64,000 nucleotides of DNA from Pempheris klunzingeri (lineage: Eukaryota; Chordata; Actinopteri; Acropomatiformes; Pempheridae), in NCBI RefSeq assembly GCF_042242105.1, contig NC_092035.1, forward strand, positions 12,247,477-12,311,476, given 5' to 3'. A program made the translations under genes and the position numbers. Below the pieces are notes generated by a model that worked only from the letters and a program-made list of their open reading frames with translations, made no database searches and was not told the origin of the DNA. Below are positions 1 to 12,620 of the stretch, in pieces; the first letter of the stretch is position 1; each line of letters begins with the position of its first letter.

Positions 1-2780
1 ACCAGATATTCCAACATTCATAAATGTTGAGCTGGAGTTCATTATTGACTTTTCTTGAGTGAAGAAAACCAGCCTGGTTTCTCTCTCAGCTTTGTGATGA
101 CAGCACTCTCAGAGCTGATACAGTGAGCGTTAGTAGAACTCTGGTATTTTTCAACCTGGGTCTAAGTTTACATATTACGGGTTCGAAATGACTGGTGTGC
201 ACAAAAGGTTTTGGAATTGGTCCTGTAGATCGCCTCCACAGGCAGCTGAGAACGGGTGGCAAATGAGCCACAATGGCTGTAATGTAATCCTATGGGGCAA
301 TTGCATCCAGTTAAGGTGTGTCCACTAAAAGTGAAAGTTTTTGCCACTGAAGGACAGAACAAAAACAGGAAGTAAAGTCAACCTTGTGACATTTACTGTG
401 ACATGAGAGCAGACCAACAGACTAATATCTGTGCTACAGAACTGGATCACTGGTTTTTGAAGTATTTCCATCATGAGACCTAACCACTACCCAACTGTTC
501 TTTATGTCCTCACTCTGGAAGCTGATAGTACGTTTTTCTTATTTTATCTACATCACTGAATAACCTGAGCCCTGCAGTCTTTTCATCTCAGCGGTTTAGT
601 AACAAATTCCCGAATAGGAATCAGACAAAAGGTGTTTTGTGAAGTTAAAGGTTATAAAGACTGAAACGTTTTAAAGAAGAAACCATAGAATTGACTTACA
701 GGCAAATACATGAATGACACTGAAGTCATTCACTGTTTAAAAAAAAAAAAAGAAAAGATATCACATCAGTGGTGTTTTGAGGATGAAGGAACCATTACAA
801 ACGAGAAATTATAAATATGGCCTCCCTAGTGTGAAAAACACGGGGAGATCGAGTGGGTAGCCGATCGATAAAGCCAATGTGTACGCCTAAGTTAGAGGAA
901 ATGTTAAAAATATGTCTCGCTTTAATATTTGCATAAAATCTCTGATTGTTTCCAAGAAGCTCCCACGTGTGTGAAAACACCCTCCTGTTGTGGAAGTAGT
1001 TAACCTAAAGTACCATTTTTAACATCTGAAACAAGTTTTTGTCAGTTCAACCGACATCCATGGTTAAATTTACATACGCTTAAAGACAAGCACATGGGGT
1101 ATAGCATAATCACATTCACACTCCAATTACAACTTTTACACCAAAGTGAGCCACTCATGGAGTTTGCCAGATTACTACACCAACCAGTGCAGTTGCATTT
1201 TAAATCTAAATCCTGTGTCGACAACGCCACTTTAAAGTTCATAACCTTTACAGAAATCAGGCCTAATGGTTAAAATGTCTCCCCATCAAACTAAAATAGC
1301 TGACTTTCTAACCCAAATACCTGATCTGACACATTTCAGACCTGCAGAGGAAAGACTACACAAATACTGAGACAGCACAATGTGCAAAAAGGTTCTTACT
1401 GTCAGCGTTTAAGGTGAGAAGCTGCGCTGCCAAGATGAACACATGCAGGCAGGTCCAGCAGTGGTTAGGCCTCATGATGGGAATGGTCAGAAATCCTCCG
1501 TTCATCTTTCAAGTGTGAACTGCTCCTCCAAGCACATCATCATCATCATCATCACAGAGAATTGGAGATATTTCACAACATGCTGCTTCCTCTTTCTACT
1601 CTCTGCTCACTCCCTTCCTACCTCTGCCTCTTTCCCTTGTAAGGTAGGGGCGTGAGCGTACTAGAGGGGAGTGAAGGTCGGTGGGTGGTCTCGCTTCTGC
1701 AAATGTTGCAGGTCCAACGCACAATGCAGCGAAACATCTCAGATTAGGGGGTTCCCACAGCCCCAGGTGCCATACAGCGATGGCAAAGATCTCATGTTTT
1801 ACTAAAATCTTCCTCTTTCACATTACCCTTCTTGTCATCTCCGAGTCCTCTTACAGTCTGCACACCTTGACAGCAGCTTCATCACTTCTTGGAAGTGTAT
1901 GTGGTTCACCCTCTTCAAGCTGACTTCCTCTACATTCTCCTTTCCTTTCATCTTCACCATCTGTGTCTACTGCAAACTTGTGCGGCCCTGTGCATAACGA
2001 TGTGGTTTCAGTGGAGGGTATACAGTGCACTGTAGAGGAGATTGGGATGCTGTGGCCTCTTGAGCTTTAATGCCCACTCTGTTGATGTGTGTGTGTGGTT
2101 GCTGTGAGTCAGCACCATCAGCCCGTGGACTGCTTGTCTGTCAGCGGCTCAGGCTCATTCAGGTTTTAATCTAGGCAGCGTGTTAAGGGGCTCGACCTAC
2201 AGTTAAGACAGAATGTCAGGATCTCAGACTCTGCAGCTTCCATTTTAACTATTTCAATGCAAGTGGGTCCCTTTAAATCTCTGGAGAAATAAGCACAGTG
2301 AGAGGGAAGTACAATATGGAAAAATACTCCAATCAAAGCTATAAGTATAGGCTAGTTTTGCATCATATTAGAAGCAGTTTGCATGTTTTAAAATATTTTC
2401 CTGCAGGGTAGCTGTAATTGTAGTGATGTAAAAAGTACAACATTTCTCTATGAAATGCAGCAAAGTAAAATGGAAAAATACTCATCTACTGTGTACAACT
2501 AAGAAAATAAAATACAATATAAAGATATTACGTGAAAGCAACTATACCTCACTGTAAAAATACAAGTGTACTTTTTTAGACTTATTATCAAGCGTGTACT
2601 TAAGAGTAAAAGTACTCAGAAAAGATGTTTGGATTAATTTAGGGCATTCACGCAAATGAGATCAACAGTGTTATTTGAAAACAAAAAGTCAATCACTGTT
2701 TTTGAGGAATAAATAATTTTCCTGGAGCAACAGCGCACATATGTGGCGTTCACAGTCAGTGCATGTTGGCCGGCGGTACC
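1..2780. other. Intergenic region, no gene recognised
   Basis: No reading frame here resembles a known protein and no chain of exons could be assembled on either strand. It holds a short CAT triplet run near 1538-1556. From about 2280 to 2630 it contains phrases such as 'agtaaaagtactcag' that are common in dispersed fish repeats, so that part is probably an old, degenerate repeat copy. A 3' part of a neighbouring gene lying outside the window cannot be excluded. Confidence 0.5.
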
Positions 2781-2789
2781 GACTGCGCA

Positions 2790-2844
2790 GTCGCTAATCC
2801 TTGTACGTAATGACGTACCTCATTACGTCTTCGACGAGCCGAAA
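2790..2844 (+). promoter_or_regulatory. u2af1: u2af1 core promoter / 5' UTR with inverted CRE-like sites
   Basis: Directly upstream of the u2af1 start codon lies a perfect 9-bp inverted repeat: ACGTAATGA at 2805-2813 and TCATTACGT at 2820-2828, separated by CGTACC. The arms and spacer contain TGACGT/ACGTCA-like cores of the kind bound by ATF/CREB factors. The initiator codon at 2845 follows 16 bases later. The inverted repeat is seen in the sequence; binding by CREB/ATF proteins is an inference from the motif. Confidence 0.45.
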
Positions 2845-5800
2845 ATGGCGGAGTACCTGGCATCCATTTTCGGCACAGAAAAAGACAAGTAAGTTTTATT
2901 TAATATTTCAGTTAATTAGGGCCTTCAAGGTGAGTTTTACTCTAAGAGTAGTTGCAGCGGATCTTTTTCATCGCCAGCGGGGTTCAGTTTGTTGCAGCAG
3001 CGCTGATGAATGTCCTAGTTAAGCTTACATTAGCAACAGGAAGCTAACGCTCCGCTAACGCATTGAATGAAATCAGGAAGGCACCTCGGCTAACCTGCAG
3101 CTACTGTGCTATTGGTTTGCGCCAAAATGTGTCGATTTTCAAAATGTTCACGAGTTTGTGGGTACACAGGTTAACACTGAAAGCATGTTTTGTAGCGTAT
3201 TTAATTGCCAAATATTGTGTAGGCTAATCAATGAGCTTGTTAATAGAGTAACTACGCTTAGCTACCCTGCTCAGGCGGACTGTTTTGTTCTGTTTGACCG
3301 GTGGAGAGCAGCAAAAGGTCCTACACGTTTGTGGTCAATTAACTATTAGCGATTTCCAAATTTCAATATCGCGATATGTTTATCATATATTTATTGCAGC
3401 AGCGTGACAATTAATTGGAATAACGTAAGACTATTTACCTTAGTGCAAGTGGTGGGCTCTGATATAGCCAAATACAACAGTGTTTAAGAGCCAAGACATC
3501 TACATTCAATTCATTCATTCAAATAAGTGGAGATACAAAACAGTTACAATTTAAAATAAAGTAATAAGAAATTATTAAGTGTTGTGGTAACTTACCCTTA
3601 GCACACTTTAGTTTTGTACCACGGTAATGACATACCTCAATTTCACCACTTTCAGCACTTATTAAACTAGTTTTTTTTAAAGGAGGTGTTTGGAAAATGA
3701 TGCTGGAATGTGATCTTATTCTTTATTTCTATATTCTAAACAAATCCGTGCAGTTTATTGATCTAACTAACAAGTATTGTCTGTGTATCCAAAGGCTGGT
3801 ATAGCTTATTCCTCTGTGCTGAAAACATGTCAGTGAGCTACACAGGTGCTCCTTCATTATAATGAACATGGGAACTGTGTTTTGATTATTATTATTTTTT
3901 TTTTTTCACTATTCTTTCTTTTCTAGGGTCAATTGCTCCTTCTATTTTAAAATTGGCGCCTGCAGACATGGAGACCGCTGCTCGAGATTGCACAACAAAC
4001 CAACCTTCAGCCAGGTAATCCCAAGCCAAGTTCCCCTCCAGAAAGAATTGACAAATCACTGGTAATAGTTAATGGACTGCTTTTATATTATTTTCCTACC
4101 CTGACGATTACAACAAAGCGCTTGTGCCATTCAAACACACTCACACACTGATAGCGGAAGATGTGCCATGCAAGGCGCCGGCCTGTCAAATCAAAGCTGA
4201 TCTGCTTGCAACATACATCAAACATTTTAATCTAGCATGTGAATGTAACTCTCAGACGTGGCCTGTTTCATTTGGCTTTAGACCTGAGAGTCAGAAGTGT
4301 ACATATGCACTGTTTGTTTTATTGACGCTGTTTTATACACGACGCTCTTCTACAAACCACTGTGAATGTTTTTGGTCAACGTGGCGGTGAGTACTTGTAA
4401 AAGAATATAGTCGTTGTTTTCTATTCTGTTTCAAAGGATCTTGTGTCTGCGTTACTACAAAGATGTAAACAAGCTAAAATAGAAGTCTCTGTCAACAGAA
4501 AGAGCCCAAACCTTCATCATTCATCAAAGAATCCTGTTTGAATGTGAATGTGACCACACACTTTGTTGTTCTTTCCCATGCAGACCATCTTGATTCAAAA
4601 CATCTACCGCAATCCCCAGAACAGTGCACAGACGGCCGACGCTTCTCGCTGTAAGTAAGATGTTTGTCGACGCGCCCCCTTTCTGTTTCCTAAAAGTGGT
4701 GCATATCACATATAACAGATGTGAGGTACTGCTTCAGCCCTGTTCGCCTGAGTCTGACCCCATTACCTCCTTAGTATATCCAACACCATTAGAAAGCACT
4801 AACAACTGCTTCTGATGCTTCCTATCTGCTTTTCAACCTTGTGTAGCTGACTCACAATGATAGTTGGAGAGGAGCACTAAGGTGTGTACAGTAAACCCAT
4901 TAAGCCCAGTTAGTAGAAGTGAAGCAGTACCTCTCATACAGGTAAGTGTGTTAATGGGCGGAAAGGCCTTAGAATTGTGTGTTTTGCTTTGGACCCCATT
5001 CTCAAATCATGCATCTACTGAATCTGAAAGCATTGCATTTACTCTGCCATTGATAATAAATACTCTCTGAGGTGTAGTGTTATGCCAGAAATACATATCC
5101 CTGTAGATATGGTTAAAAGTTGATTCTTAGCACCCTTGCTTAGAGCAGAGGCTTGATTTAAAAGGACCGCTTTGTTAGATTTGATTATGAAATATGAGGG
5201 GCTGAGACTGGGCAGTTGGCTCCCAACCAGCTTTTAGTTTGGCTGGTGAAGGGAACCCAGTGCGGCCCACAGCTTAGAGTGCTTTTTTCACCTCTAAAGT
5301 AAAACTTTTGACCCACTTTCTGTGGATCACAACCTATTCAAGCAAAACTAAACCAATATTTTGTTCGAGTCTCTTACATAAAATGGAAATTAAAAAAAAA
5401 CACCAAGAGTAGATGAAAGGCAGTTAATATCTCAAAATGTGAAACTTTTTGAAAATGATTGACAAAAATCTGAAACTGAGGTGTGCAGCAATGAGCTCAA
5501 CCTCCAATAAATAACAGAGTGGCCTTTTCTGAGAACTTTAACACAGTTTTATCCTTCATAAAATTAGCTGGAGGTCACAAGATATGATAAGCAAAGGTCG
5601 CAATTTACTGACAGATAAATTTCTAATCATTTTTTCTTCCCCAGCTCTTTATTTTGGTTGATTTATGTCACAGAAGTTTACGTTTTGTATTTCAGACCAT
5701 TTCCCTCTTGAACATTTACCTTCATAACCTTCAAAACTCTGCCCAGTCTGCTGATGGTTTACACTGTAAGTTCTCCCTTCATCTGCAGGACCGTTAACTT

Positions 5801-8800
5801 ACTATACTACACCTCCCCACATAAATTTGTCTCAGTGTAGGAACATGTCCTCTAAAGGCCGCATCATCAGATAGAGTAACTGGCCACATGCTGTTTTGCA
5901 TGTTTTCTTGGCCTAACTCAAACTACAGTCAATGTCGTGCCACAATGTGCACAGCTTTGGTATCAGATTCATCATTCTGCTGATGCGAAAAAGATGTGAT
6001 AGGCTTAAACACCATTTTTAAATGACTGTTTCTGTGTTCTTTGCTTTACACTTTAAACTTTCACAATGAGCACACGTTTTTGCTTTTGATTCATTAAAGC
6101 GGGTTCCTGCTAGTGCTGTTTTTAACTGTACTAGCCAGCTGAGTATTTAACCCAAAAAGACGTTCTGTGGCTTCCTGCGCACAATGTCCATTTGGTAACA
6201 CAGTTTTGTAAAGAAGGTAAAACATCGAGAAATAATTTGAAAGTAAACCCCCCTTTAGCCAGGAGGAGACTAAATGGGTCAACTCTAGTTTTTACCATGC
6301 CTCTGTGAAATAGGTTGAAGTGGGAGAGAGAAGACCGTTTCTAGTACCAAATAACATAGAAATCTAGAAACCTTTTTAATCCATGTTTTCAGGGTGTAAC
6401 TATTGTGTTGCTACAGTTAGATTTGTTTGTTAAAAGCTAAAGGTTTTGCACAGTCCATTTGAAGGCTGTCTTTTCCCACCAGTGTCCACGTAGCTTAGCC
6501 TTGACTGTCCCTTGTTGACGTTTTGCAGGCGCCGTCAGCGATGTGGAAATGCAGGAGCACTATGATGAGTTCTTTGAGGTGAGTGACCCTCTGTGCCAGC
6601 GTCTCATCTTCATTCCACATTGCACGACGTCATAGCCACGTTATCTGCCTTTTGACAATGTCAGAATGTATCCGACTTGTGCTGAAGCGAGCATGATTCA
6701 GGAGCCAATATTTACACAGCAGGAATAATGCCAACAGCTGTACTGTAACTACTTTTACACATACTGGGGTGTTAACTGAAAAAAGGAGTTCATTTACTTT
6801 TCACTTTAACTCTGCATGTTCATCTTGAGATGAAATGGTGGCAGGTTGTAAACTTTTCTCAGCTGCTTTTAAAATCATGTGATGACACACCAGGCAGTCT
6901 TTCAAATCCCAACACATGTCTAAACATCTGGCTCGCTAATATGTGTCTATGTAGCGTGACCCTGTCGCACAAAGTGACTGCACGCTTCCTTTGATAATAC
7001 TTGAAATAAAACCAAAGAAGAAGCTGTTGGGCAGGTTAACTGTTCTTTTCCTCTCCTACTCCCCACGCAGGAGGTGTTCACAGAGATGGAGGAGAAGTAT
7101 GGAGAGGTGGAGGAGATGAATGTGTGCGACAACTTGGGCGACCACCTTGTCGGCAATGTCTACGTCAAGGTTGGTGGTGGATGTAAATGCATTTAAGAGA
7201 AAGGTGGCGCTAATACAAATGATGGAATATGAGTAGATGTGGTTGAAAGGACTGTTCAGAAAGGTTGATTTTAGTGACCACTCCATCATTCAGTGTAGCT
7301 GCTTTGTCATCGACTCAAATGTATTTGTTTTTTATCACATTAGGAGCCACAAGTTATTGGTCGCCCTAAGCTACCCTTAGTTATCCTGACTTTGTGTGTC
7401 CTCCGTGTGCAGTTTCGTCGTGAGGAGGATGCAGAGAAAGCAGTCATGGACCTGAACAACCGTTGGTTCAATGCCCAGCCCATCCACGCAGAGCTCTCCC
7501 CCGTCACTGACTTCAGGGAAGCTTGCTGCCGTCAGTATGAAATGGGGTGAGTGAAACCTGCTAAACTGTAGGAGCACTGAAGACTTTCTATTAGTAAAAA
7601 AAAAAAAAAGAAACATATTGTAAATGTATTTTGAATGTAACATTCTTATATACGATAATACTGCGTTGCTCACCAATTACAACAAGGTGTTTAGATAAAT
7701 AAGATTTGAAGGCGGTTGATAGTTTAGGTTCTGTAGTGAGCTGCAGGCATGTTTGACATTGTCTACATTTTGCCCTTATCCAAACAGAAGACTTCTCCTA
7801 ATCTTTTTCTCTTTGTTTGATCATCAGATATCAAACAGGAAAGATGGGAAATGTCAACATTGTGTCTGAATGACCAGAAAATGTTTGCTATTCATTTGCA
7901 ACATTTTACATAATTTAGATAGTTGTTATATGTACAGTGTGATTAAAAACAGAAAAACCTATGCAGTGTTGGCAGCAGATTTGTGAGGTGGGAAGAATAT
8001 CTGCCCTGTCACTATACTAAAGCTGCTCACCCTGCAGCTAAGACTGCAGGCTGGATTACCAACTGGGTAAAGAGGGCAACTAGCCTGAGGCTCCAGCACT
8101 CGAGGAGCCTCGAAGGCTCCAGACTTTATCGCATGTGAACTGGTTTGTGCTGCTTTAACTGAGACATTGATTGGTAACAGTCACTGTTGAAGCACAGTAT
8201 CAACTGATAAAGGCCTTAAGGTGGTTTTGGTGGTTGTGTTGAAGAGGCTCCTTCAAACTTGAATTCATGTTACCACACAAAACTTGAGGTCGGCATAGAA
8301 AAATACTCATATTGCACACAGTGGGAAGAAGAGATGTGGGATGAACAGAGGCCTCAGAAGCTCATTTGTGCCATGAAGACCTGTAACGGGAAATCAGGCC
8401 AGACCTGCAGGGAGAGAAACCATCACTGTCCAGCTCACATGGGCCCTTCAGAAAGGCACTGAAACCATACCAGCTGCTTGGGCACTGTGTGAATTGTCAC
8501 ATTTTCGTTTAAATGCAAAGATAAACTTTGTCCTTGCGCAGAGGGAGGAAACTTGTGCTCCTCTCCTTTATGAGTCCCTCAGTGTTTTTCCATTGGATTG
8601 GGTGTTGTTTGCTCTGCCAGTGATAGGACGAACTCCATGTGGGAGTGTGATAAAGATCAGATGTTCTGTTTGGTGGGCTGGCATGCTCCTCAGCATGTGT
8701 AAGCCAACTTTTCCTCGTGGCACTGCTCCACCAAATGCAGAGCCAGCAAGATTTAACCCCTCATGTACCGTTTTCTTCCAGAGAGTGCACCAGAGGAGGC

Positions 8801-9065
8801 TTCTGCAACTTCATGCATCTGAAACCCATATCGCGGGAACTACGAAGGGAGCTATACGGCCGTCGCAGGAAAAGGTATACAAGTGTTGAAAGTGAAATAT
8901 TTATATTTATGGATCAATTAGGATTTGTTAATGAAACTTGCCTTCTCCTTCGCCAGGCACCGCTCTCGGTCACGTTCTCGGGAACGGCGCTCCCGCTCCA
9001 GGGACCGACGGCGGGACCGCGAGAGGCGAAGGTCGAGGGACCGAGAGCGCTCTGGGAGATTCTGA
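2845..9065 (+). CDS. u2af1: U2 small nuclear RNA auxiliary factor 1 (U2AF35)
   Basis: This gene encodes the small subunit of the nuclear U2AF heterodimer, which reads the AG of the 3' splice site during spliceosome assembly. Coding exons: 2845-2888, 3927-4014, alternative 4584-4650 or 5696-5765, 6529-6578, 7071-7169, 7413-7546, 8782-8874, 8957-9065; all junctions are GT-AG and in phase, giving 227 aa with the first alternative exon (228 with the second). Visible domains are an N-terminal CCCH zinc finger (Cys18, Cys27, Cys33, His37), a U2AF-homology RRM (about 43-146), a second CCCH finger ([20 protein letters not shown]) and a C-terminal RS tail ending RSGRF. Ser34 and the Gln before YEMG, the positions mutated in human myelodysplasia, are unchanged. 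The glycine run of the human RS tail is missing, which explains the shorter length. The start is fixed by near identity to the human N-terminus. Confidence 0.97.
4584..4650 (+). CDS. u2af1: u2af1 alternative exon Ab-like (isoform b)
   Basis: This 67-nt exon encodes [22 protein letters not shown] plus one base, flanked by a CAG acceptor and GTAAGT donor. It corresponds to exon Ab of the human gene, which gives the U2AF35b isoform. It keeps the conserved NIYRNPQNS core at the start of the RRM. It lies upstream of the second alternative exon, the same order as in mammals. Both exons begin and end in the same phase, so including both would shift the frame (67+70 nt); the pair is therefore expected to be mutually exclusive. 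Confidence 0.9.
5696..5765 (+). CDS. u2af1: u2af1 alternative exon 3-like (isoform a), altered
   Basis: This 70-nt exon lies about 1 kb downstream of the Ab-like exon, with a TTTCAG acceptor and GTAAGT donor. It encodes [23 protein letters not shown] plus one base and matches the U2AF35a exon (TIALLNIY...SADGLR) at both ends. In the middle, the usual RNPQ is replaced by LHNLQ, so the exon has one extra codon compared with its human counterpart and with the upstream sister exon. The frame stays open and both splice sites look strong, so it may be used, but loss of the otherwise constant RNP could also mean functional decay. Confidence 0.75.
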
Positions 9066-9211
9066 AGGAAGCCAAGACTGACCCGATGTCCTACCAAATC
9101 CATCCCCCTTCACCCCAGCAGTGATGACAAAGTTATTTTCTTTTTTGGTGAATTGTTGGAAGTGTTTTTCTTTTATTCCCTTTTTTTAAGACAAGCTTGT
9201 GTCGCTTTCTC

Positions 9212-9217
9212 AATAAA
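9212..9217 (+). terminator. u2af1: u2af1 polyadenylation signal
   Basis: A canonical AATAAA lies about 150 bases after the u2af1 stop codon (9063-9065), so the 3' UTR is short. No other AATAAA occurs between the stop codon and this site. Confidence 0.8.
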
Positions 9218-9239
9218 ACAGATTTGTAATTCTGCACTG

Positions 9240-10100
9240 GCACTGCTGGTTTATATGAGCAGCAACTTATTTCTCATTTAGAGACCTTTTTAATTAAGAA
9301 AAGCACCTATTATTGGTAAACTGCATGTGTGCAGCATTCTTATGCAATTGTGCAAACATGGAAAAACAGGTGTGGTTAATTGCTGAGGCCTTATGGCACA
9401 AAGTTTAACCAAGTGTTCTTATCTAATGTTGAAGTCTGCCAAACTTCAGATCTATCAGGGTAAATAATTATCTGACTGTGTTCCTGGAATGATTTTATTA
9501 TTCTAATTTAATGAGAGCCCCGTTGTGTTGTTGTCACTGATGCTCTCAAATTTACGATTATTTCCAACTTTTAGCCATAAATCTGTGAATGATTACAGCT
9601 GTTAAGGAGAGAACTTTGAGTCTCCTTAGAACATATAAATAATCTTAATAATGGGAGATGCAGGCAATTCATAATAGGTGGGTGTGTAGAGGATATACAA
9701 GTGTAGTTCAGACTTCCCTTCATGCTTACTCATTGTTCCTGTTACTGAATGATGCAATATCAACTAACGTTTGATCAGCCAATCATCTGGGCTCTCCTCT
9801 ACTCCCCACAAGGCAGCACTGATGAAAGCATGTTTGACACATTTCATTTAAGATTAACTAGTTAAACAAATTAATGCCAGCTGGTTTAATAAATATAGAA
9901 CAAATGTGGTTATTTGGTGTTGAATAAGTATGGTGTTCACTGTTGAATAAGTATTTTAGATTAAATAACCGTTTCTCCGATGACTGTGCTTATTTTGGGA
10001 GGACCACACGGTGCATGAGAAGGTCTCAAGATGTCACATGTGTCCAAGTACACGCTGTGTGTGTTTGGTCAGTAAAAGGTAAACACATGGTGCGGACAAT
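9240..10100. other. Intergenic spacer between u2af1 and cbs
   Basis: About 0.9 kb of AT-rich sequence between the u2af1 polyadenylation signal and the cbs promoter. No exon-like or repeat-like feature was recognised. It separates two genes on the same strand. Confidence 0.6.
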
Positions 10101-10109
10101 TTCAACGCA

Positions 10110-10341
10110 GCTTTTTCCACACAGAAATGTGCGCTCTGATTGGTGGAGCGCACGAAACTGACGCCCTCGCCGCAGCCAATCAGAGCGCTGCTTGAAACTT
10201 GGCCCACGCCCCCTCGCTCGGTCCACGTGTGCCGTCACGATAGCCGTCTCCTTTGTCGAAGCCGCTCACTCCGAGTTGTCTGCCACCGGGACCGACACAG
10301 GCTTGTTTTCACCCGCTTTTTGGCCACGTTTAACGCTGCAG
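10110..10341 (+). promoter_or_regulatory. cbs: cbs promoter and noncoding first exon
   Basis: A GC-rich block ends in CTGCAG|GTGAGT, a strong splice donor at 10341/10342, and has no conserved coding sequence; it is best read as the promoter plus noncoding exon 1 of cbs, spliced to the acceptor at 13991-13992, eight bases upstream of the start codon. It contains a perfect 13-bp inverted repeat, GCGCTCTGATTGG (10131-10143) and CCAATCAGAGCGC (10176-10188), so two CCAAT boxes face each other 32 bp apart. CCAAT boxes are NF-Y sites, and NF-Y is known to act at the human CBS promoter; NF-Y use here is inferred. The exact transcription start cannot be read from the sequence. Confidence 0.7.
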
Positions 10342-12489
10342 GTGAGTGGGAAATAACGACTGGAGGAGATTTAAGGCGAAAGAAAGGTAAAGTGCGTTAA
10401 AGCACGTGGTGTGGGGCATTTGGAGGCTGGACGCTTTTCTGATGCAACATTGAAACTGCGCAGCTCAGGTTTTTGTTTGACTAAATGCCAGATCATTTGG
10501 TTTATGTCTCCGTCTATCAGCAGCTTACAAGCGATCAATAAGCGAAATATATCCTGTTTTTACACAATTATTCTCCGTTAATGGTATATTCTAATTATAA
10601 TTATATATATATATAAATATATATATTCAATCAGCTGAATCACGTTTAACGTCACTTTGCCTTTATAGTCCTTGCCTCCCATCTCCCCCATGGATCATAA
10701 TATGTTCAGAGGTAGCTGCCTCTTATTCTGCTCAGTGGTTTGCCTGCTACATTTCTATTGGACACTGGCTGTCATGTTAACGTTACAAGGATTACATTTC
10801 TCTTTATTGGATCAATTAAGCGATTAGTAACTTGCTTGTCAGACAAAAATGACTTATTCAAATTCTTTGTTTTGTGTGACCAGCAAAACCCAAATGCATT
10901 TATGTATTATTGTAGTAAAACTATGACAGGAAACAAATATTTACATTTTAGAAGTACAATGAAATACAGACATTTTGGCTTTAGAAATAAAATTCTGACG
11001 CTATTTCTGACTATTTATATGAGTCATTTGACTCAGAAACACTGATCACAGTATCCTGGAGCAGCTGTTTTGTCCAACCGGTTCTCTAAACCCAAAGATA
11101 TCCATTGTGCTGTGTTTTCAGGCCAAGAGAAGCATCACATTCTGACATTTGAGAACCTGCAACCATCAGATTTCTTGGTAGATCAAAATAGTTGACCATT
11201 AACCATCTCTCTCTTCTCTTTATCAATGTTTGTTCTTTTTCTGATAGCCGCAAATCACAGTAAGGAGCTCATACTTGGTTACTTATCTAGCGTTTAAGGT
11301 AAAAAGTCATCATAAACTAGTGTTCAGATGTGCAGTGGGGGGGTTTTCAGGTGTACATGCCTGCAGTTTTACATTGAATTAGTACTCACAGCATTCCTGC
11401 TTTTCACATTTGGCCTACCATTTGTTATGGCTGAGTGAATATCTATAGTCTTGCGCTGTTGACTGGCTGATACTTTGGTTGTTTTTGTAGCTGCCAGAAC
11501 AATTAACTGGCCGACACTTGCGCCATTTAAAAAAAATAAAAAAACCTGAAACATGAAAGGCTGCGGCACAGTAATAATCAAACTTTGAGGGCACTGAACA
11601 TACCAAAGGAGATTAGAAATGCCAAAACTTAAGCAGATCACCCAGTCTGATAAGGTAAGAATATTATGGGGATTTTTCATTCAATTGGGTTTAATGTTGC
11701 CAGACTCAGATCAGGTGATTTTTGCCGTGTATTTTCTCAGCCTGGTAGGTATTTGAGGATTTGATTCTTAGCTTAAGTGTACCGTATTAAACAAAAGTTG
11801 AAGTTTCTCCTTGTTAAATCTTCTTGCAAGTCTTGCAGCCTGGGCTTGGTGCCACATTTGCTCTCCGGGAGGATCGGATTGCCCTGTTGAACCCTGTAAG
11901 GCCACCACATACCCCCCTGCTCTTTCCCACACTTCCCACAGCAGGTGTAGCCAGTGTGGCCTTACTTAGCAGTGCGACTAGTTGTGACCACAGAGATCTG
12001 ATGTCAGGAGAGGAGGGTTAACAGATCGGTGCATCCTTTTCATTTTGAGAATAGGTAGTAATAGCTAATAAAAGTTAAGCAAAAAAAAAAAAAAAGACCA
12101 AGTAGAAAGCCGAAGAAGTATCAGTGTATTTCTGTTTGCAGTTATTGCTGTTTTCCTAGGAGGAGGAACATTTTATTTATCAGTGCATCACTAACTCTAA
12201 AACAACATACCCTCGGGCAGTTTTCTCTCCCATGAGAGCTGTTTGCTTAAGGAGATGTGGTTGTAGTTGGAGCTCTTGGTGGAGTCAAAGAGGGGCCCCA
12301 ATTTTAACAGCTGGCCTCGCTGTGTGCACTGTGTGTTAGTGAAGGTTCATCTGCTGCCACCGGAGAAACCTAATGGACGTATTCAGAAGCTGAGCAAAGA
12401 TCTGTGTCAAAGCGTAGAAGGGTGTAAATGATCGAGGGGCATCTGATTCTTGTGATCATTTCAAAGTAGTCTCACACCTCATATACTTA

Positions 12490-12620
12490 TCTGTAGGGCT
12501 GCAGCAACTAATTATGAATTTCGTGAATGATTAGTCTGCATTTATCTCTTTCTTTTGTCAAAAAACGAAACAAAAAACAGCGTATTTTTTATTACCTACT
12601 CTATAACGTTATTCATTCAC
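12490..12620. repeat. Dispersed fish repeat, copy 1 (cbs intron 1)
   Basis: Starts 'gtagggctgcagcaactaatta' and continues with 'gaatgattagtctgcatt', a degenerate version of the repeat also seen near 20118 and 23445. The shared features are a 'gggctgcaactaa' start followed by alternating GATTA/TTAAT words. No coding sequence. Confidence 0.5.

Noticed and set aside
8494-9124. Open frames of 131 and 135 codons at the end of u2af1
   Set aside because: They overlap u2af1 exons 7 and 8 and read through an intron; the RS-tail frame with correct splice phase is the real one.
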